Notes under the pieces: model-generated
The model's database searches: none
Told to the model about the DNA's origin: nothing
What the model saw: only the letters and a program-made list of their open reading frames with translations
Origin: Thuidium tamariscinum
Taxonomy: Eukaryota; Streptophyta; Bryopsida; Hypnales; Thuidiaceae
Direction: 5' to 3'
DNA: 64,000 bases
Assembly (NCBI GenBank): GCA_947034885.2
Contig: OX344755.2
Span: 7,938,501-8,002,500, forward strand
Part shown: one piece after another, positions 11,743-22,693 of the stretch
How positions within the stretch are numbered: the first letter of the stretch is position 1
Layout of the letters: each line of letters opens with the position of its first letter
Translations under genes and position numbers: made by a program

Positions 11743-12915
11743 GTGGAGATCACTCCAACCTTATACAATTTAATGTATATGCAAAATTTAACAGTATATT
11801 TGATATGGGGATATTAACCATATTTAATGTATATAAGATGATTGTGTTTTTACATAAAAAGCTATGAAAGGCGTATTTCTAAAAACCTATGATTTTTTGT
11901 AAATTCATTTATGGCATTTTTAAAGTGAGTCTATTTTTATATATAAAATTTCAAGGGTCTAATTTTTCTTACCTTGCCCTTTTTAAAAAAAAATTCACTT
12001 CCATCTACAACATATAGTGACTCACAAAAGTTTTTGGCCCCCTAAAATTAGCTTTCATAAATTGAAAAATTATAAAGTGAAATTAGGACATGTTAAAATA
12101 CATGAGGGGATCTACCTTCATGAAGAATTTCACTTTAAATAGACTATTTTAAGACATATTTTTATTTAAATGAAATTTTTATGGAAATAAAAACTTTTTT
12201 GTGAGAAGTCAAAATGTTTCATTTTTTTAATAGGAAGAACTTACATCTTGACTTGAGTCACATGTTATAAGTTTCATTTTTTGGGATTTTTATTCATTAA
12301 GATCTTATTTACTGAAATTTGACCCTACAATTGTAGAATCAAATTTCAATCAATAAGATCTTAATGAATAAAAATCCCAAAAAATGAAAATTTTTGACTT
12401 CTCACAAAAAAAAATTTATTTCCATAAAAATTTCATTGAAATAAAAATGTGTCTTAAAATAGTCTATTTAAAGTGAAATTCTTCATGAAGGTAGATTCCC
12501 TCATGTATTTTAACATGTCCTAATTTCACTTTATAATTTTAATTTTTCAATTTATGAAAGCTACTTTCAGGGGGGGCAACAACTTTTGTGAGTCATTGTA
12601 TGGAAACCTTGAAACCAACAACAATTAATTCAAGTACCTTTGACCAAGTGATTTTTTTAATGAGATGCCTACCATTGAGCACTTTTGAATCCCCATTTGA
12701 ATTATCTTGGGAACATCCCATTCAATATGAGTATATTCAACACATATGGCTTCAAAGAATGAAAAATGGACTATAAACTCTATCTTTATATTGTACAATT
12801 TTTAGTTTGTTGAACCTACCAAGGTAAACTTCCCTATTTATTCAATGTGACAATTTTTGCTACTTGAAGTCAATGTCTTAAGTTTACACTTAATTTCTTA
12901 GATATATGGTAGTGT
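11743..12915 (-). mobile_element. Family B-related element, reverse orientation, carrying a foldback insertion
   Basis: It begins GTGGAGATCACTCC and continues as the reverse complement of the right side of the family B copies. It is colinear with 38171-38775 through 'aacatcccattcaatatgagt', 'attgtacaatttttg' and 'cctaccaa.gtaaac'. The colinearity is interrupted only by the hairpin element at 12018-12595, which the 38-kb copy lacks. The reading frame at 12588-12776 has no support as a gene. Confidence 0.65.
12018..12595. mobile_element. Foldback (near-palindromic) MITE
   Basis: The 578-bp element is almost wholly an inverted repeat. It starts TGACTCACAAAAG and ends CTTTTGTGAGTCA. The arms pair through 'gaaattaggacatgttaaaatacatgaggg' (given here only in part) and on to a centre near 12335. 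The left arm carries about 55 extra bases (about 12218-12272) not matched on the right. The arms are still very similar, implying recent insertion or maintenance. It is absent from the homologous position of the related repeat at 38.4 kb. Such hairpins can be transcribed into double-stranded RNA and small RNAs; that is inference here. Confidence 0.8.
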
Positions 12916-12959
12916 GCTTTAAAAAGTAACCATTTAAGAGTTGATTGCCTTTTGGAAGA

Positions 12960-13200
12960 AGCTAAACTCTTAAAAAAATTTAGTAAATTTTTGTAGGAAG
13001 AAGAATGGCACTGGATCTAAGTTGTTTCATATTTCTTTTATCCTTTGTGGAATTAGTTATGAATTTTGATGTTGAAATGAAATGGTCACTTGAAGTGGAC
13101 AAATCCTAACATGCATACTATTAATATATTGAAGAAAGCAAGATGTACCTCTGGATCATGATCACTTTATTGCACAATTGTTTTTTGAAATAGACTACCT
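12960..13200 (+). repeat. Family C fragment
   Basis: It contains the family C core, 'gttgtttcatatttctttt' followed by 'tggaattagttatgaatttt' and 'gttgaaa', then 'gaagaaagcaagatgtacctct'. The ends are too decayed to define. Non-coding. Confidence 0.5.
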
Positions 13201-13850
13201 TATATACTACTAGTTTAATAGTAAATTTTTAGTCAACCATCCTTCATTGTAGATTTTATTGATTTCGTTCATTTTATCATCTATATGAAATTATTTGTTT
13301 GCATCTTTATGGACCAAACTATGAAAAATTTGTATGACTTCTATCTTTCAAGGCTAACTTATTAAAACCAAACTTCCCACAGTCACTCTTATCTAACAAA
13401 TAGGGGTAAGATAGAAGTGGCCCAAATCAATTTGAGCCATAAGTTTATCTTGATATATCTAGATACAAGTAGTCCAAGATACTCTAAATGTGTGCAGAAA
13501 TTTTAAAAATAGTTTAGGGCATACCATAAAGTTGAGTTTCAAGAATTCATTGTATGATTTCTAGAAAATAAAAAACTTATAGTTTTTATTGAAAATTTAT
13601 AATTTCCAATTGTCATTGTCCTAAAAAATTGTCTCATGTGTTGATTTTGTATCAAAGAGTATATATTATTGCTTGACCTTTTAGTGACTGTAGTTGATTT
13701 GGTAGGCAGGTGTAGTTCTTCAAGAAAGTGAATTTTGTGGCCACTCTAAGGATGTAATCTTAGATCAAAACGTATTAAGTATTGCCATAAGGGAGATTCT
13801 TCAACCTAACAAAAAATCAAACTCATCTAATGGTACAAACTACTATAAAT

Positions 13851-14154
13851 AAGGTAGAAGGTCCATAAATCAACCTTTTAAGGGCTAGAATTGAATTTGG
13901 GGGACGTGGAACATTTTTAAATGTTTTTCAGTAAATTTTTTTGGAGAGGCAAGTAGAATAGGCATCTAATCCAACTATCCAAGTCGTTTCATATTTTTTG
14001 AAGCTTTTTGAAATTAGTTACAAATTTTTGAGGTTCACAAAAAATGGTCATTTGTGGTCATCAAAAGCAATACCCTTCTAAAATGTGCAGATTTGGTACA
14101 TTGAAGAAAGCAAAATGTACCTCTAAATCATGTTTGCTTTTAGAGCCTTATTGG
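13851..14154 (+). mobile_element. Family C MITE (TA-flanked)
   Basis: It starts AGGTAGAAGGTCCA next to TA and contains 'gtcgtttcatattttttgaagc' and 'gaaattagttacaaatttttgag'. It ends near AGAGCCTTATTGG, the degenerate counterpart of the left end. Its length of about 300 bp agrees with the 330-bp copies at 33.4 and 50.9 kb. No coding potential. Confidence 0.6.
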
Positions 14155-14159
14155 AATTT

Positions 14160-17100
14160 GAGTTGTTTCCCTTAATCCTCGAAAATCAATGACTTGAATG
14201 ACCCTTTAGAATTTGTGCTACATAAATTTCAATGCATAAGTTTGCTTTGGGCATTCATGAGATTACAAAGCAACATTTATACCTTGTCAAGACAACAAGA
14301 TACAAAAAAATCTCACGAATTGGTTGATATTTTTCATATTTTTGTTGAACACTTCTCATTTGAGGATTCAGGCCATTTGAGTTTGCAACCTCATAGCTAA
14401 TATATTAATGCTCCAATTCTCTTGAAATTGGTTATTCTTTGAAGCGCATGAAGATAGTCTAATTGCGTTACTCTTTGAGATTTTTGTGATCAAATGTATT
14501 TTGAACAATATTAGACCAAGAGTGCAAAAATCAACCAAAAAGTGGTCAACTAGTCACTAAAGGGTTAAGTTGGTAATAAATGCTTCTACCTTAAACCTTA
14601 AAAGATTAATAAATTTTTGTCGTGATTTAACTTCTATACCTTTTTATTTCAAAAAATAGATTTGATAGATTTGATATTTTAAATATTTTTCATATATTAA
14701 AATGTATCTATATTCTATTTTCAATTATTTGTGATTAAAAATTAAAAATTAAATTTATATTATTAAAAAAATATTTTCTAAATAAAATTTTAATTAAAAT
14801 GATATAAAATTGTTTAAAGAATTACTAACAATAGTGATAAATTCTTAGCAATAGAATTATATACTTTTTGAGCTCACACCAACAAAGTCTTGAATGAAAA
14901 AGTTCAAATGGTGTATGTTTTCAAATTTTCAGAATGCTACTTTTAAAGTATCACAAAAATGACAATCCTAGAAGTTTTGAAAAAATAAATGGAATACAAT
15001 ACTAAATTTTCTTTCTTAGGCTTAATAGCATTTGAAGTAAAGAACTATGCAAAAACTAAGGTCTGACTTTCAAAATGCCCCCCCTTTGGAGTTGCAATGT
15101 CCTTAAAGGATTTAATAGGTGGTATCAAAAAAATTTATGACTACTAACTCCCATTTAACAAACTAGAATTTTCCAAAATTCAAGCATCCCCTCCTTTCCT
15201 TCCCTATGCATTGTCATCCTTTTCTCCCTTTCATCAATCAAAACCATTGGATGTTTTTTCATGGCTCTAGAAGACTATTTTGGGGTTGTTCCTTCTGCAA
15301 TCAACTAGCCATTGTTGGTCTAAATTTTTTGAATTTAAGAAAAATTCAATTTTTTTTGAAAGTATAAAAGAATTGAAAATTCATTTAATCCTTAAAATTT
15401 TCATCAACCATAATATAATCAATTGGTTTTCAGAACAACCATTTTTAGGATTAGAAAAGTGAAAAGTTGCTTATTCTTGGGCTCATTCTCAAAAGAATAA
15501 AATTAGCTACAAAGTAGTCTATTCAAATTTAGAAGAAGATTCACTATTGAATTTATAAAAATTTCCAAAGTGAGGATGGTCTTAAGGTAAAGAATCAAAG
15601 AATCATCAAATAAGGAATTCTAGCCAATGAAGTGGAGACATTCGATTCTTTACCTCTTTTTGGTTTGTATCTAGCAACAATTAGTAAAATACACATTTTG
15701 CACCTAGATTTAAGCCGCTAATCAATTTTTTTTCCTATTCTGTGTCTTTTCTTGTATTCTTTCATTCCACTAGGTATAATCTTGAATTTTGGCTTTAAAT
15801 TTGAGACAAATCAATTCCATTTATATCAAAAATATTGAAATTTAACAATGAAGTGGTCACTATTGCAAGACCATTTTTTCACTTATTTTTGGTCCTAAAA
15901 ATATAAGACTTGTTTTTATACATGTAAAACGTAGTTATCTTGAGAATGAGCATAAGATGCCAACTTTCTAAAATGTTATGTGTCCAAAAGAGCTTGTCAA
16001 AGCACAATTTTAGTTACCCCAAAATATGGATTTTCATGAAGTAACCTTCACTTTTATGTTATAATCTTTCAATCTATAAGTTGGACTGAAACCAAAATTT
16101 GCAAATATAATAAGGACTTATCTTTCTACAAGATCCTATGGTTAATTTTGCCTAAAAATGACTCATTGTCCTTTTAGTTGGACCTCTTTGTAACTTACAA
16201 AATTAGGATCTAAAACACCTTGAAAGTCATTAAAATTTTTAAAGGTTTCAAAAATATTCAAAAATTCTTTAAGTTTAAAATAAATAAATTAATAGCATTT
16301 GATCTAATATTCTTTCAATCCCACCAGACTGCTTTTGTGGTATAGTTTCTAGAGTTTCCAAAGTATTCCCACATTTTGAGAACTTGAAGTCTTCAAGAGA
16401 CCCCTCCAAAGATCTAATGTCTATCAAACCATCCCATTCTTTTTTTGAGAGGGGGTACAATTTACAACTAAAAAGATATACAATTTTTTTGAAGGAATAT
16501 TTCAAGATAGTTTCCCTATTTTCAATGGATGAATTTGCTCAATTGCTACAAAATCTAAAGACAATATCACTCTAATATAAACAAATTTCACACTTTTTGA
16601 TAAATATATGTATTTTCATCCATATCAAAGGATATAAATAGGTATAAGAACTTTCTAGAGAACTCCTTATGCACTATCCTAAAATCATTAAGAAACACAC
16701 ATGAACATTTGACTTGTTCACTAGTTACTAAACCACCAACACTAACAAGTGCATCTCCAAAGATAATATTAGACAACCTAGGCAATGGGGCTCATTGCTT
16801 TTTCTCCTTTCTCCTCCCTTGCAACAAAAAAAATCAATTTTCACATCATTTGCTCCACTTGCCTACACAAGCTTTTGGATTGAGCATTCCTTCATTTATT
16901 GGAAGACTTACAACCCATGAGATTTGTGCTTGCCTTCACTTGGATCTTTATGAAGTTCCTCAAGATATTACAAAATTTTAATGGTCATTTTACACCTAAA
17001 AACTAGGTGAATTCCCCTTCAAGCCAATTGTACAAAATTCTTGCCCTTTTTAGACTTGAGGTTGTCTTCAAATACTCAATAGTATACAATTGTAAAAGGG

Positions 17101-17382
17101 ACCAATTCTCATGTCTGTAAAAGCCTTGAGGCTAAGATGTAGAGTATATTAAAAAAAATCTTGAAAATTTTAGGGGCACTTTATACTTAGATGTCAGACT
17201 AATTCCCTTTAAAGTCAACTGCACAAATTAAATTTTATTGATTGATTTGTTGAAAAAAACGATATTTCATAAAATAGTTTAAAAAAAAATTGAAATCCGG
17301 CGTTGGCCTACCATTTTTGGTGCACCTAATTCAAAAGAATTAAAGAATTTTAAAATTTTAAAATAAAAATAAATAAATAAAT
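14160..17382. other. Gene-free AT-rich stretch upstream of the SPL promoter island
   Basis: No gene recognised. Open runs at 14194-14400, 16275-16575 and 16709-16981 are short and lack motifs. Near 16981-17340 lies a degenerate copy of the Harbinger-like family seen at 26603-27190; it includes 'ccaattgtacaaaattc' and 'ccatttttggtgcacc'. The boundary to GC-rich sequence at about 17383 is abrupt. Confidence 0.45.
16981..17340 (+). repeat. Degenerate copy of the 26.6-kb Harbinger-like family
   Basis: It matches 26603-27000 in order: 'ttttacacctaaaaactagg', then 'caagccaattgtacaaaatt', 'ccttgaggctaaga', 'gttgaaaaaaacgatatt' and 'ccatttttggtgcacctaattcaa'. The right part of the element is missing. 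It lies about 1 kb upstream of the SPL start codon. No sign of function. Confidence 0.6.
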
Positions 17383-18301
17383 CCTTCGCCCTTTGGCTGC
17401 GATCCTTTCCTTGACCGCGCCTTCGGGGACCCTTCCTAGATTTGGATTCCCCATTTAGTAAGCTCCGGATCTCTGCCCCGGCGCTTCAGTGGCCCACCTG
17501 ATGCCCCCGTTCGGCAAATGCACCTCTTCGGCCACCAAGGCTCATCGTGTCTGGAACATCTCTGCCTCCATGTGATTATCGTGCGGCGGAAGAATCTGGC
17601 GGGGGAACCTCATGTGCTCAAAGCCTGGCAACCAATGGAACCCTGGACTCATCTTCGTGGATTTTGGCTCGACCGGTAATCAGTGTGTGGATCGAGCTCC
17701 ATGTGTGGAGCATATGATCGTTGAGCTTCGTACGAGGTGGGAGTCGAGTTCGGGTCGGGACATTTGTCGATTTAGGAACTGGCCGTATGGGTTCGACTTG
17801 ATGGAGGGGTTGAATTGTTTCTGGAGCGGGGTTTGAATCTTCTTTTTTGGATGGTGATTTGCGGGTTGGGTTGGGTTGGGGGTGTTGAGTGGGAGGATTT
17901 GCGTTTTGGGGTGGTGATAGACGGGAAGAGGATTTGTTTGGTAACCGCTGCTTTGGTTCCTTTGTGGGTTTTTTGTTTTGATTAGAGAGGGCGCAGTGTG
18001 AGTGTGACATAAGGAAGGTTGATTGTGTGGTCATGTTGCCATTGAATTCAAAGCCGTCGCCTGCTCCTTTTTTCCACCGCAACGGCATCCCGTTGGGTGG
18101 GGCATCCTCCTGTCGTAAGCCGATGACGCTGTGAGCGGCGTGGTTCTTCTTGGGGAGGAAATTTGGGTCGGTTTTTTCGCACGTTTGGTCATTCTTCTCC
18201 CGCCACTCTTTCTCGAGCACTCTTTTGCTTGAGTTCGTTAGGCGGCATCGTAACCCTAAACATCTTCGTATCCATCCCCATCTTTTATATTAGCTAGAAA
18301 A
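17383..18301 (+). promoter_or_regulatory. GC-rich promoter / 5' leader island of the SPL gene
   Basis: Base composition changes sharply at about 17383 from AT-rich spacer to GC- and CpG-rich sequence that continues into exon 1. Several ATG triplets precede the presumed start, so either the transcript begins close to it or upstream reading frames exist. AACCCTAAA at 18252-18260 resembles the plant telo-box, found in promoters of many growth-related genes. A TTTTATATTA run lies at 18282-18291, too close to the start codon to be an ordinary TATA box unless the leader is extremely short. The transcription start cannot be set from sequence alone. Confidence 0.55.
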
Positions 18302-21061
18302 ATGGCGATGGCCGTGAAGAGCAGCCTCGTGTGCTCCGCCATAGGCCTTCCGTCTCCGGAATGTTGGTCCAGCACCGGCTGGGAGCACGAAAGCCTGCCC
18401 ACAGACTCTTGGGAATGGGAGGATCCCAACCCGAGCTACACTACCCGCCAAGGACAGCAAAGCTCGACTGAATGGGCTTCAGTCACAGTAGCAAGCTCCT
18501 TCGGCGCTTCCAAGTCGGATGATGAATCATCCCCTGTTTACACGTTAGGCACAAGCGCAACGTCTGTGTCTTCGGGCATTCCTGGTGTGGCTCGAGGCTC
18601 GGAGTCTTCCACTGTAGTGAAAAACGAGCCCAACGAGAGTCTTTTCTTTCGGTCTCTGTCAAGGGAAAGTGAAGATGGCTCCCCTGAGGAGCCACAAGGG
18701 GGTCAGAAGAGCAGTGGCAGTAACAGTAGTGAAGGGGAGAACGTGGGCTTGAAATTGGGAAGGAGAACGTACTCGGAAGACTCTGGGAAACAAGGGGGCG
18801 AGAGTCTGGCTCTATCGCCTCCTGGGAAGAAGCAGAGGCCGTTGTCACCGAATTCTCTTGTTCCGAGGTGTCAAGTGGAGGGGTGTAGGGCGGATCTCAG
18901 GGGGTGTAAGGATTATCATAAGCGGCATAAGGTGTGTGAGATGCACTCGAAGGCGCCGAAAGCAATCGTTGTGGGAATTGAACAGCGGTTCTGCCAACAG
19001 TGTTCAAGGTAGTGGATCATCATTTTTGGTGTTTTTTGTGCTCTTGGATGTTTGAACTCTCAAGCATCTTGGATCTTTCCACTTGGGGTCCCATGCTGTC
19101 AGTATGGCATAGTTTGGTGTGTCCCAATGTCTGCTACAGTGTGGCAAGTGTGCAGGATGTTCTAGAGTATGTCATTTTAGAGAAGGTCGTATTGGTGGTT
19201 TGAGTGCATCCCGCCTAATGTTGTAGAATATGTCATTTAGAGAATGTTTCAATGACGAGAGTTGAGTGCATCCCAAATTTTGAGTATGGTACTCGTTGAG
19301 CGTGAGGCTACATCTTGGAAGAATCTCGATAATTGAGAGTATCTGGCCGTGGAGAATTGATTCGTTATCGTCCTCTCGAGATTTTGAGCTATCGATGGCT
19401 AGTTCCTTTGAGATCGTAGTTTGGATAAGTAACGTCTACGTTTTCCTTCTGCGATTGTATGGTTTCTCGCTATGTTGTCTAGGTTTGGGGTTTGATAATG
19501 GTGTTCTTCGATGCAGATTCCATATCCTGAAAGAGTTCGACGAAGGGAAACGCAGTTGTCGCAGAAGATTGGCAGGTCACAATGAACGGCGACGGAAGCC
19601 TCACCCGGAGACACATCCTCTGTTTGGTCTGGGCAATACGTTCCCGCACCGAGGGATTTCCACGTCCACCATGAGTGGAGCTCACTTCTATTTTCCAGGT
19701 GAATACGCAAGTTAGTATTATGTACTTGTCATTCTCTCTCGTCTAGTAAGGAATCCTTTTTCAGGAGCTTCTTCGATCTTAAATTTTCAGCTTTCGTGTG
19801 GTGCACTCGTGTAACGGCTTGTGTGTTCGTTTAATCCAGAAGACATCAAGCCTTCTACCGTCTCGCATCCTCACGGGGGTTCATTGCTCGATTATGGAAT
19901 CCATTCGTATGGTCATAGCCTAAATCGTGCAAGCCCTTGGTCTTTGAAGAGCAGGAGTGACAATATTTCGACATTTCAGATGCAGGTCAGTCGCACTTCT
20001 TTCATGCTGATGTTCATTTAGCTGACTTGCACCAACTGTAGCCCTAAGGTGAAATGTCAGCACACCTGTTTGTAACTCCTATCTAATTGCGTCTTTCCAA
20101 AATCTTGCACAAGTAGTACAGTCTAATTTGAGAATGTACACCACTTCGACTTCAGAACTTGTAAAACTTTGAATCTGTGTGACCATTTCATTTCAAAATC
20201 TGATCGTTCTAATGTCAGCAACTCCGCTCAGTGCTCAAAGCGTTGTGGTTACCCTATTGTCATTATTTTGAGCTGACAAATTGCTTCGTGTTGGTGGTTC
20301 AGAATCCCAAGACACCAATGGCGACTTTAAAACCAACTCCAGGCCTGAATGTGGGTAGTCATCGTCACTTCCTGGAAGGATCCCTGGGTCCACTCGGCCA
20401 GAGTCTATCGCTATCCTCTTCCACTGGAGGGGTGCTTGGCAATATGGAACAACAACAGCAGCAACAGCAGCAAAGCCATTGCAGCCAAAGCCTCTCTAGC
20501 GTGTCCGGAATGATGGACTCTGACCGTGCTCTCTCTCTTCTGTCATCGCAGTCATGGGCCTCTCGCCCACCCCTAACAACAACAAGTGCACAACAGACTC
20601 CCTCAGGCCTCTCTCAGGCCGGTGACTCCACCTTGGAGCATTTGGTGGCCAGCAGTAATGAGAGCAGCAACCGAGGCGGGTCTCGGTTCTCTCCTCATCA
20701 ACTGCCTGGTGAGGGATCATCAACAAGCGCGCACTTTGGCAACAAGCAATTCTCCGTGCATACTGTTGACTCGGGGGGCCTGAATTTTGGGCTGACTGCC
20801 ACTCGTACTGGGACTACTCACGAACGTGGAGGTTGTAACAACATGCTGGCTGGTTTTGGAGGGTACGATGAGACGAACTCGATGCTGGCCTTAGTTCAGA
20901 ATGGTCAGGATCATGGAGGGTTTGGAATCTCTCATCAAGCTCGACGTGCAACGATGGATCTTATGCAGACAGTTCACAACAATGGAGTGCACTCTCGGGT
21001 GTACAACAATGGGTTCAGCTCGTTTGAAGCTTCGAGATTCAGTAATCAGCAGCTTCTTTGA
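18302..21061 (+). CDS. SPL: SBP-box (SQUAMOSA promoter-binding-like) transcription factor, four exons
   Basis: This nuclear DNA-binding regulator belongs to the plant SPL family, which binds GTAC-core promoter sites and controls developmental phase and organ formation. Proposed exons are 18302-19008, 19517-19698, 19840-19985 and 20303-21061, giving 597 residues. All introns are GT-AG and the frame is kept throughout. The SBP domain spans about residues 189-265. Zinc site 1 is C190, C195, C212, H215; site 2 is C231, C234, H238, C250. The basic nuclear signal [18 protein letters not shown] overlaps the domain end. Intron 1 splits the arginine codon after CQQCS, the conserved SBP-box intron position. 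The first half is serine-rich and acidic, with a WEWEDP motif near residue 37. Exon 4 has a glutamine run (about 395-402) and the miR156 target encoding ALSLLSSQ at about residue 421. The motif set resembles the Arabidopsis SPL6 type, but orthology needs a tree. A second possible exon 2 donor lies 12 bp downstream (GCAA|GTTAGT) and would keep the frame. Confidence 0.93.
19009..19516 (+). other. SPL intron 1 (interrupts the second zinc site)
   Basis: The donor is TTCAAG|GTAGTG and the acceptor GATGCAG|ATTCC. This phase 2 intron splits the codon for the arginine between CQQCS and FH. The first intronic bases complete AGG and then TAG, so a transcript that kept this intron would stop immediately after CQQCSR and lose half of the second zinc site and the nuclear signal. 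Confidence 0.9.
20446..20475 (+). repeat. CAA/CAG trinucleotide run encoding polyglutamine
   Basis: A short CAA/CAG run in exon 4 encodes eight glutamines. Mixed codons suggest it is not freshly expanded. Such runs are common in plant activation domains and may vary in length between individuals. Confidence 0.85.
20526..20545 (+). promoter_or_regulatory. miR156 target site in the SPL coding region
   Basis: The 20-base word from GTGCTCTCTC to TCTTCTGTCA equals the canonical miR156-complementary site of plant SPL genes. It lies in exon 4, in frame, encoding ALSLLSSQ, the usual position and peptide. It predicts transcript cleavage or repression by miR156 when the microRNA is abundant. No miR156 precursor was found in this window. 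Confidence 0.93.
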
Positions 21062-22300
21062 TCGTCTCTGTTTTTTAAGTTATTTCTTCTGTAGTTCTTT
21101 TGACGTTTCTTTTAGTCATAGAATTTTGCGATAAGAGTTCTGCTGCGGTTTGGGTACAAGAGGAATTGCAGGTCCAATTGTTGAAATACATATTCAGATG
21201 CTGCTTCCTTTGAAAGCTCAATGCTGCAGTGGAATTTAGTACTGATCTTTCTTCAGTTGTAGTCGTTTAGAGATATTAGTAGGATCTGTACTGTACAGTT
21301 AGTGGTAATAATTAATCACAGGTATGACTTCTGCTCATCCGACCCTGAAGTACGTATCACTGTATTTAAAACATTACCAGTAATTTGGAAATTTTCTCCG
21401 AATGACTTGTCCCCATTTTGTGAATAGGATTCAGCATCCAATGTATTGGATTTCGTCTCCACATGTATGAGTCCTGGAGATACCTGCAGTCGACTAGCCA
21501 CTGTTGGAATTCAGGTTTGGAATGTTTTAGATCTTGGGATGCTCTTCGAATTTTGAGATGACCAGGATCACTTCCGGCACTCTTGCATCTGCTTGTAGGA
21601 CATTGCAAGTACACGTTTGTATCAGCAATGATATGAGCTTCACGGCTCTCATACAAGAACCTCGAAACAAACTTGCTTGTGCTTCAGAAGTTGTGAACAA
21701 TGAATTCAAAATCCAGATGTGCCCACAAAGAATGAAAGTGTGTTATTGAATGTCTTCAATCCTGTATAAATTTGCAATTGCAGCATGGCAAGTTTCAGTT
21801 ATCAGTTTACAATGTATCTTCATATGGTACATCTAAGTAGAGAATACTTCGTTTTGAAACTACTGCTCTCGATATTACAGCTTCCGCCATCTCCCCTGCA
21901 AAGGTTGCAGGTACCGTTGCACGTCAGATACTTTGGTTTAAGTAAGATTCCCCGTTTCTCTTGAGGCACCGCTGCCAAAACGAAACCCTAAATTTGCTTG
22001 TTGCTAGTGGACCGTGCTGGGTCATGCATCGAAGTCTGGATGCTGGATGTGTCAGTCACATACAGTGGAGGCTGTCAGTGTGTAATGAAGGACATGATAG
22101 AATTGTCCATTTGAAATAGAAAATTTGGGGGACTGTTCAGTTGGGACAAAACTGAAGGGACATAGAACTGTCAAATTGAAATAGAATAATTTGATTGTAA
22201 GAAGTCAGCATGACTTCTCTGTTCTTTGTTCTCCAATGCCATTGGAAGAGGTTGTGTAGGGACATAGTTCAGTACTGTCAATTTGAAATAGAATTTAATA
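21062..22300 (+). other. SPL 3' untranslated region and 3' flank
   Basis: Moderate-composition, non-repetitive sequence follows the stop codon for over 1 kb before the next AT-rich repeat. No clear AATAAA signal is visible, so the polyadenylation point is not placed. AAACCCTAAA at 21983-21992 is a second telo-box-like word, which could mark another transcript start, but no coding frame follows. Open runs at 21316-21749 overlap on both strands and are not credible genes. Confidence 0.5.
22101..22296 (+). repeat. Three dispersed copies of a short motif
   Basis: Variants of 'actgtcaatttgaaatagaa' occur at 22101-22125, 22166-22190 and 22273-22296. The last two also share an upstream 'gggacatag' word. 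They look like a degenerate tandem repeat with unequal spacing. No function apparent. Confidence 0.6.
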
Positions 22301-22301
22301 C

Positions 22302-22689
22302 AAAGTATAAAAATTCAATATTGATAGCTATTCCCCAATTTAGGGTTCTTTTTAACAAGCTCTGGCTTTCATCGTGTGCCGCCTATGCCAGTAAGCTTAT
22401 GGCACGACGTTCCATGAGTGACAGAAGAATGGACAGGACTGAAGAGCTCACTTAACTTATGGCTGACCTTTAAAGTACCGTAGCCTGCTAAGGGCACCTT
22501 TTGGTGAAAAATAATTAAAAAAATTTGTAGCCGAATGGAAATTTGGAAATTAGTCACCGACTTTCGCTGAATCCAAGCGGAAAATTAAATTTAAAGAAAG
22601 TCAAAATGTTGGAGAAAATGCCTTTTAACCTTGTGACATTGTAGTAGTCTAAAAGTGTGTGATGGATGATAAAGAATCTTCATACATAA
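22302..22689. other. Gene-free stretch before a family A element
   Basis: Nothing recognised. Composition falls back to AT-rich toward the TTAA at 22690. Confidence 0.35.
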
Positions 22690-22693
22690 TTAA

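Noticed and set aside
17618..18220. 200-codon open frame on the minus strand upstream of the SPL gene
   Set aside because: It lies in the GC-rich promoter/leader island, is low-complexity (proline, serine, lysine), has no domain and no start context. GC-rich DNA yields such frames by chance.
18483..18848. Minus-strand open frame of 121 codons opposite SPL exon 1
   Set aside because: It is a shadow of the coding strand. The plus-strand product has a clear SBP domain.
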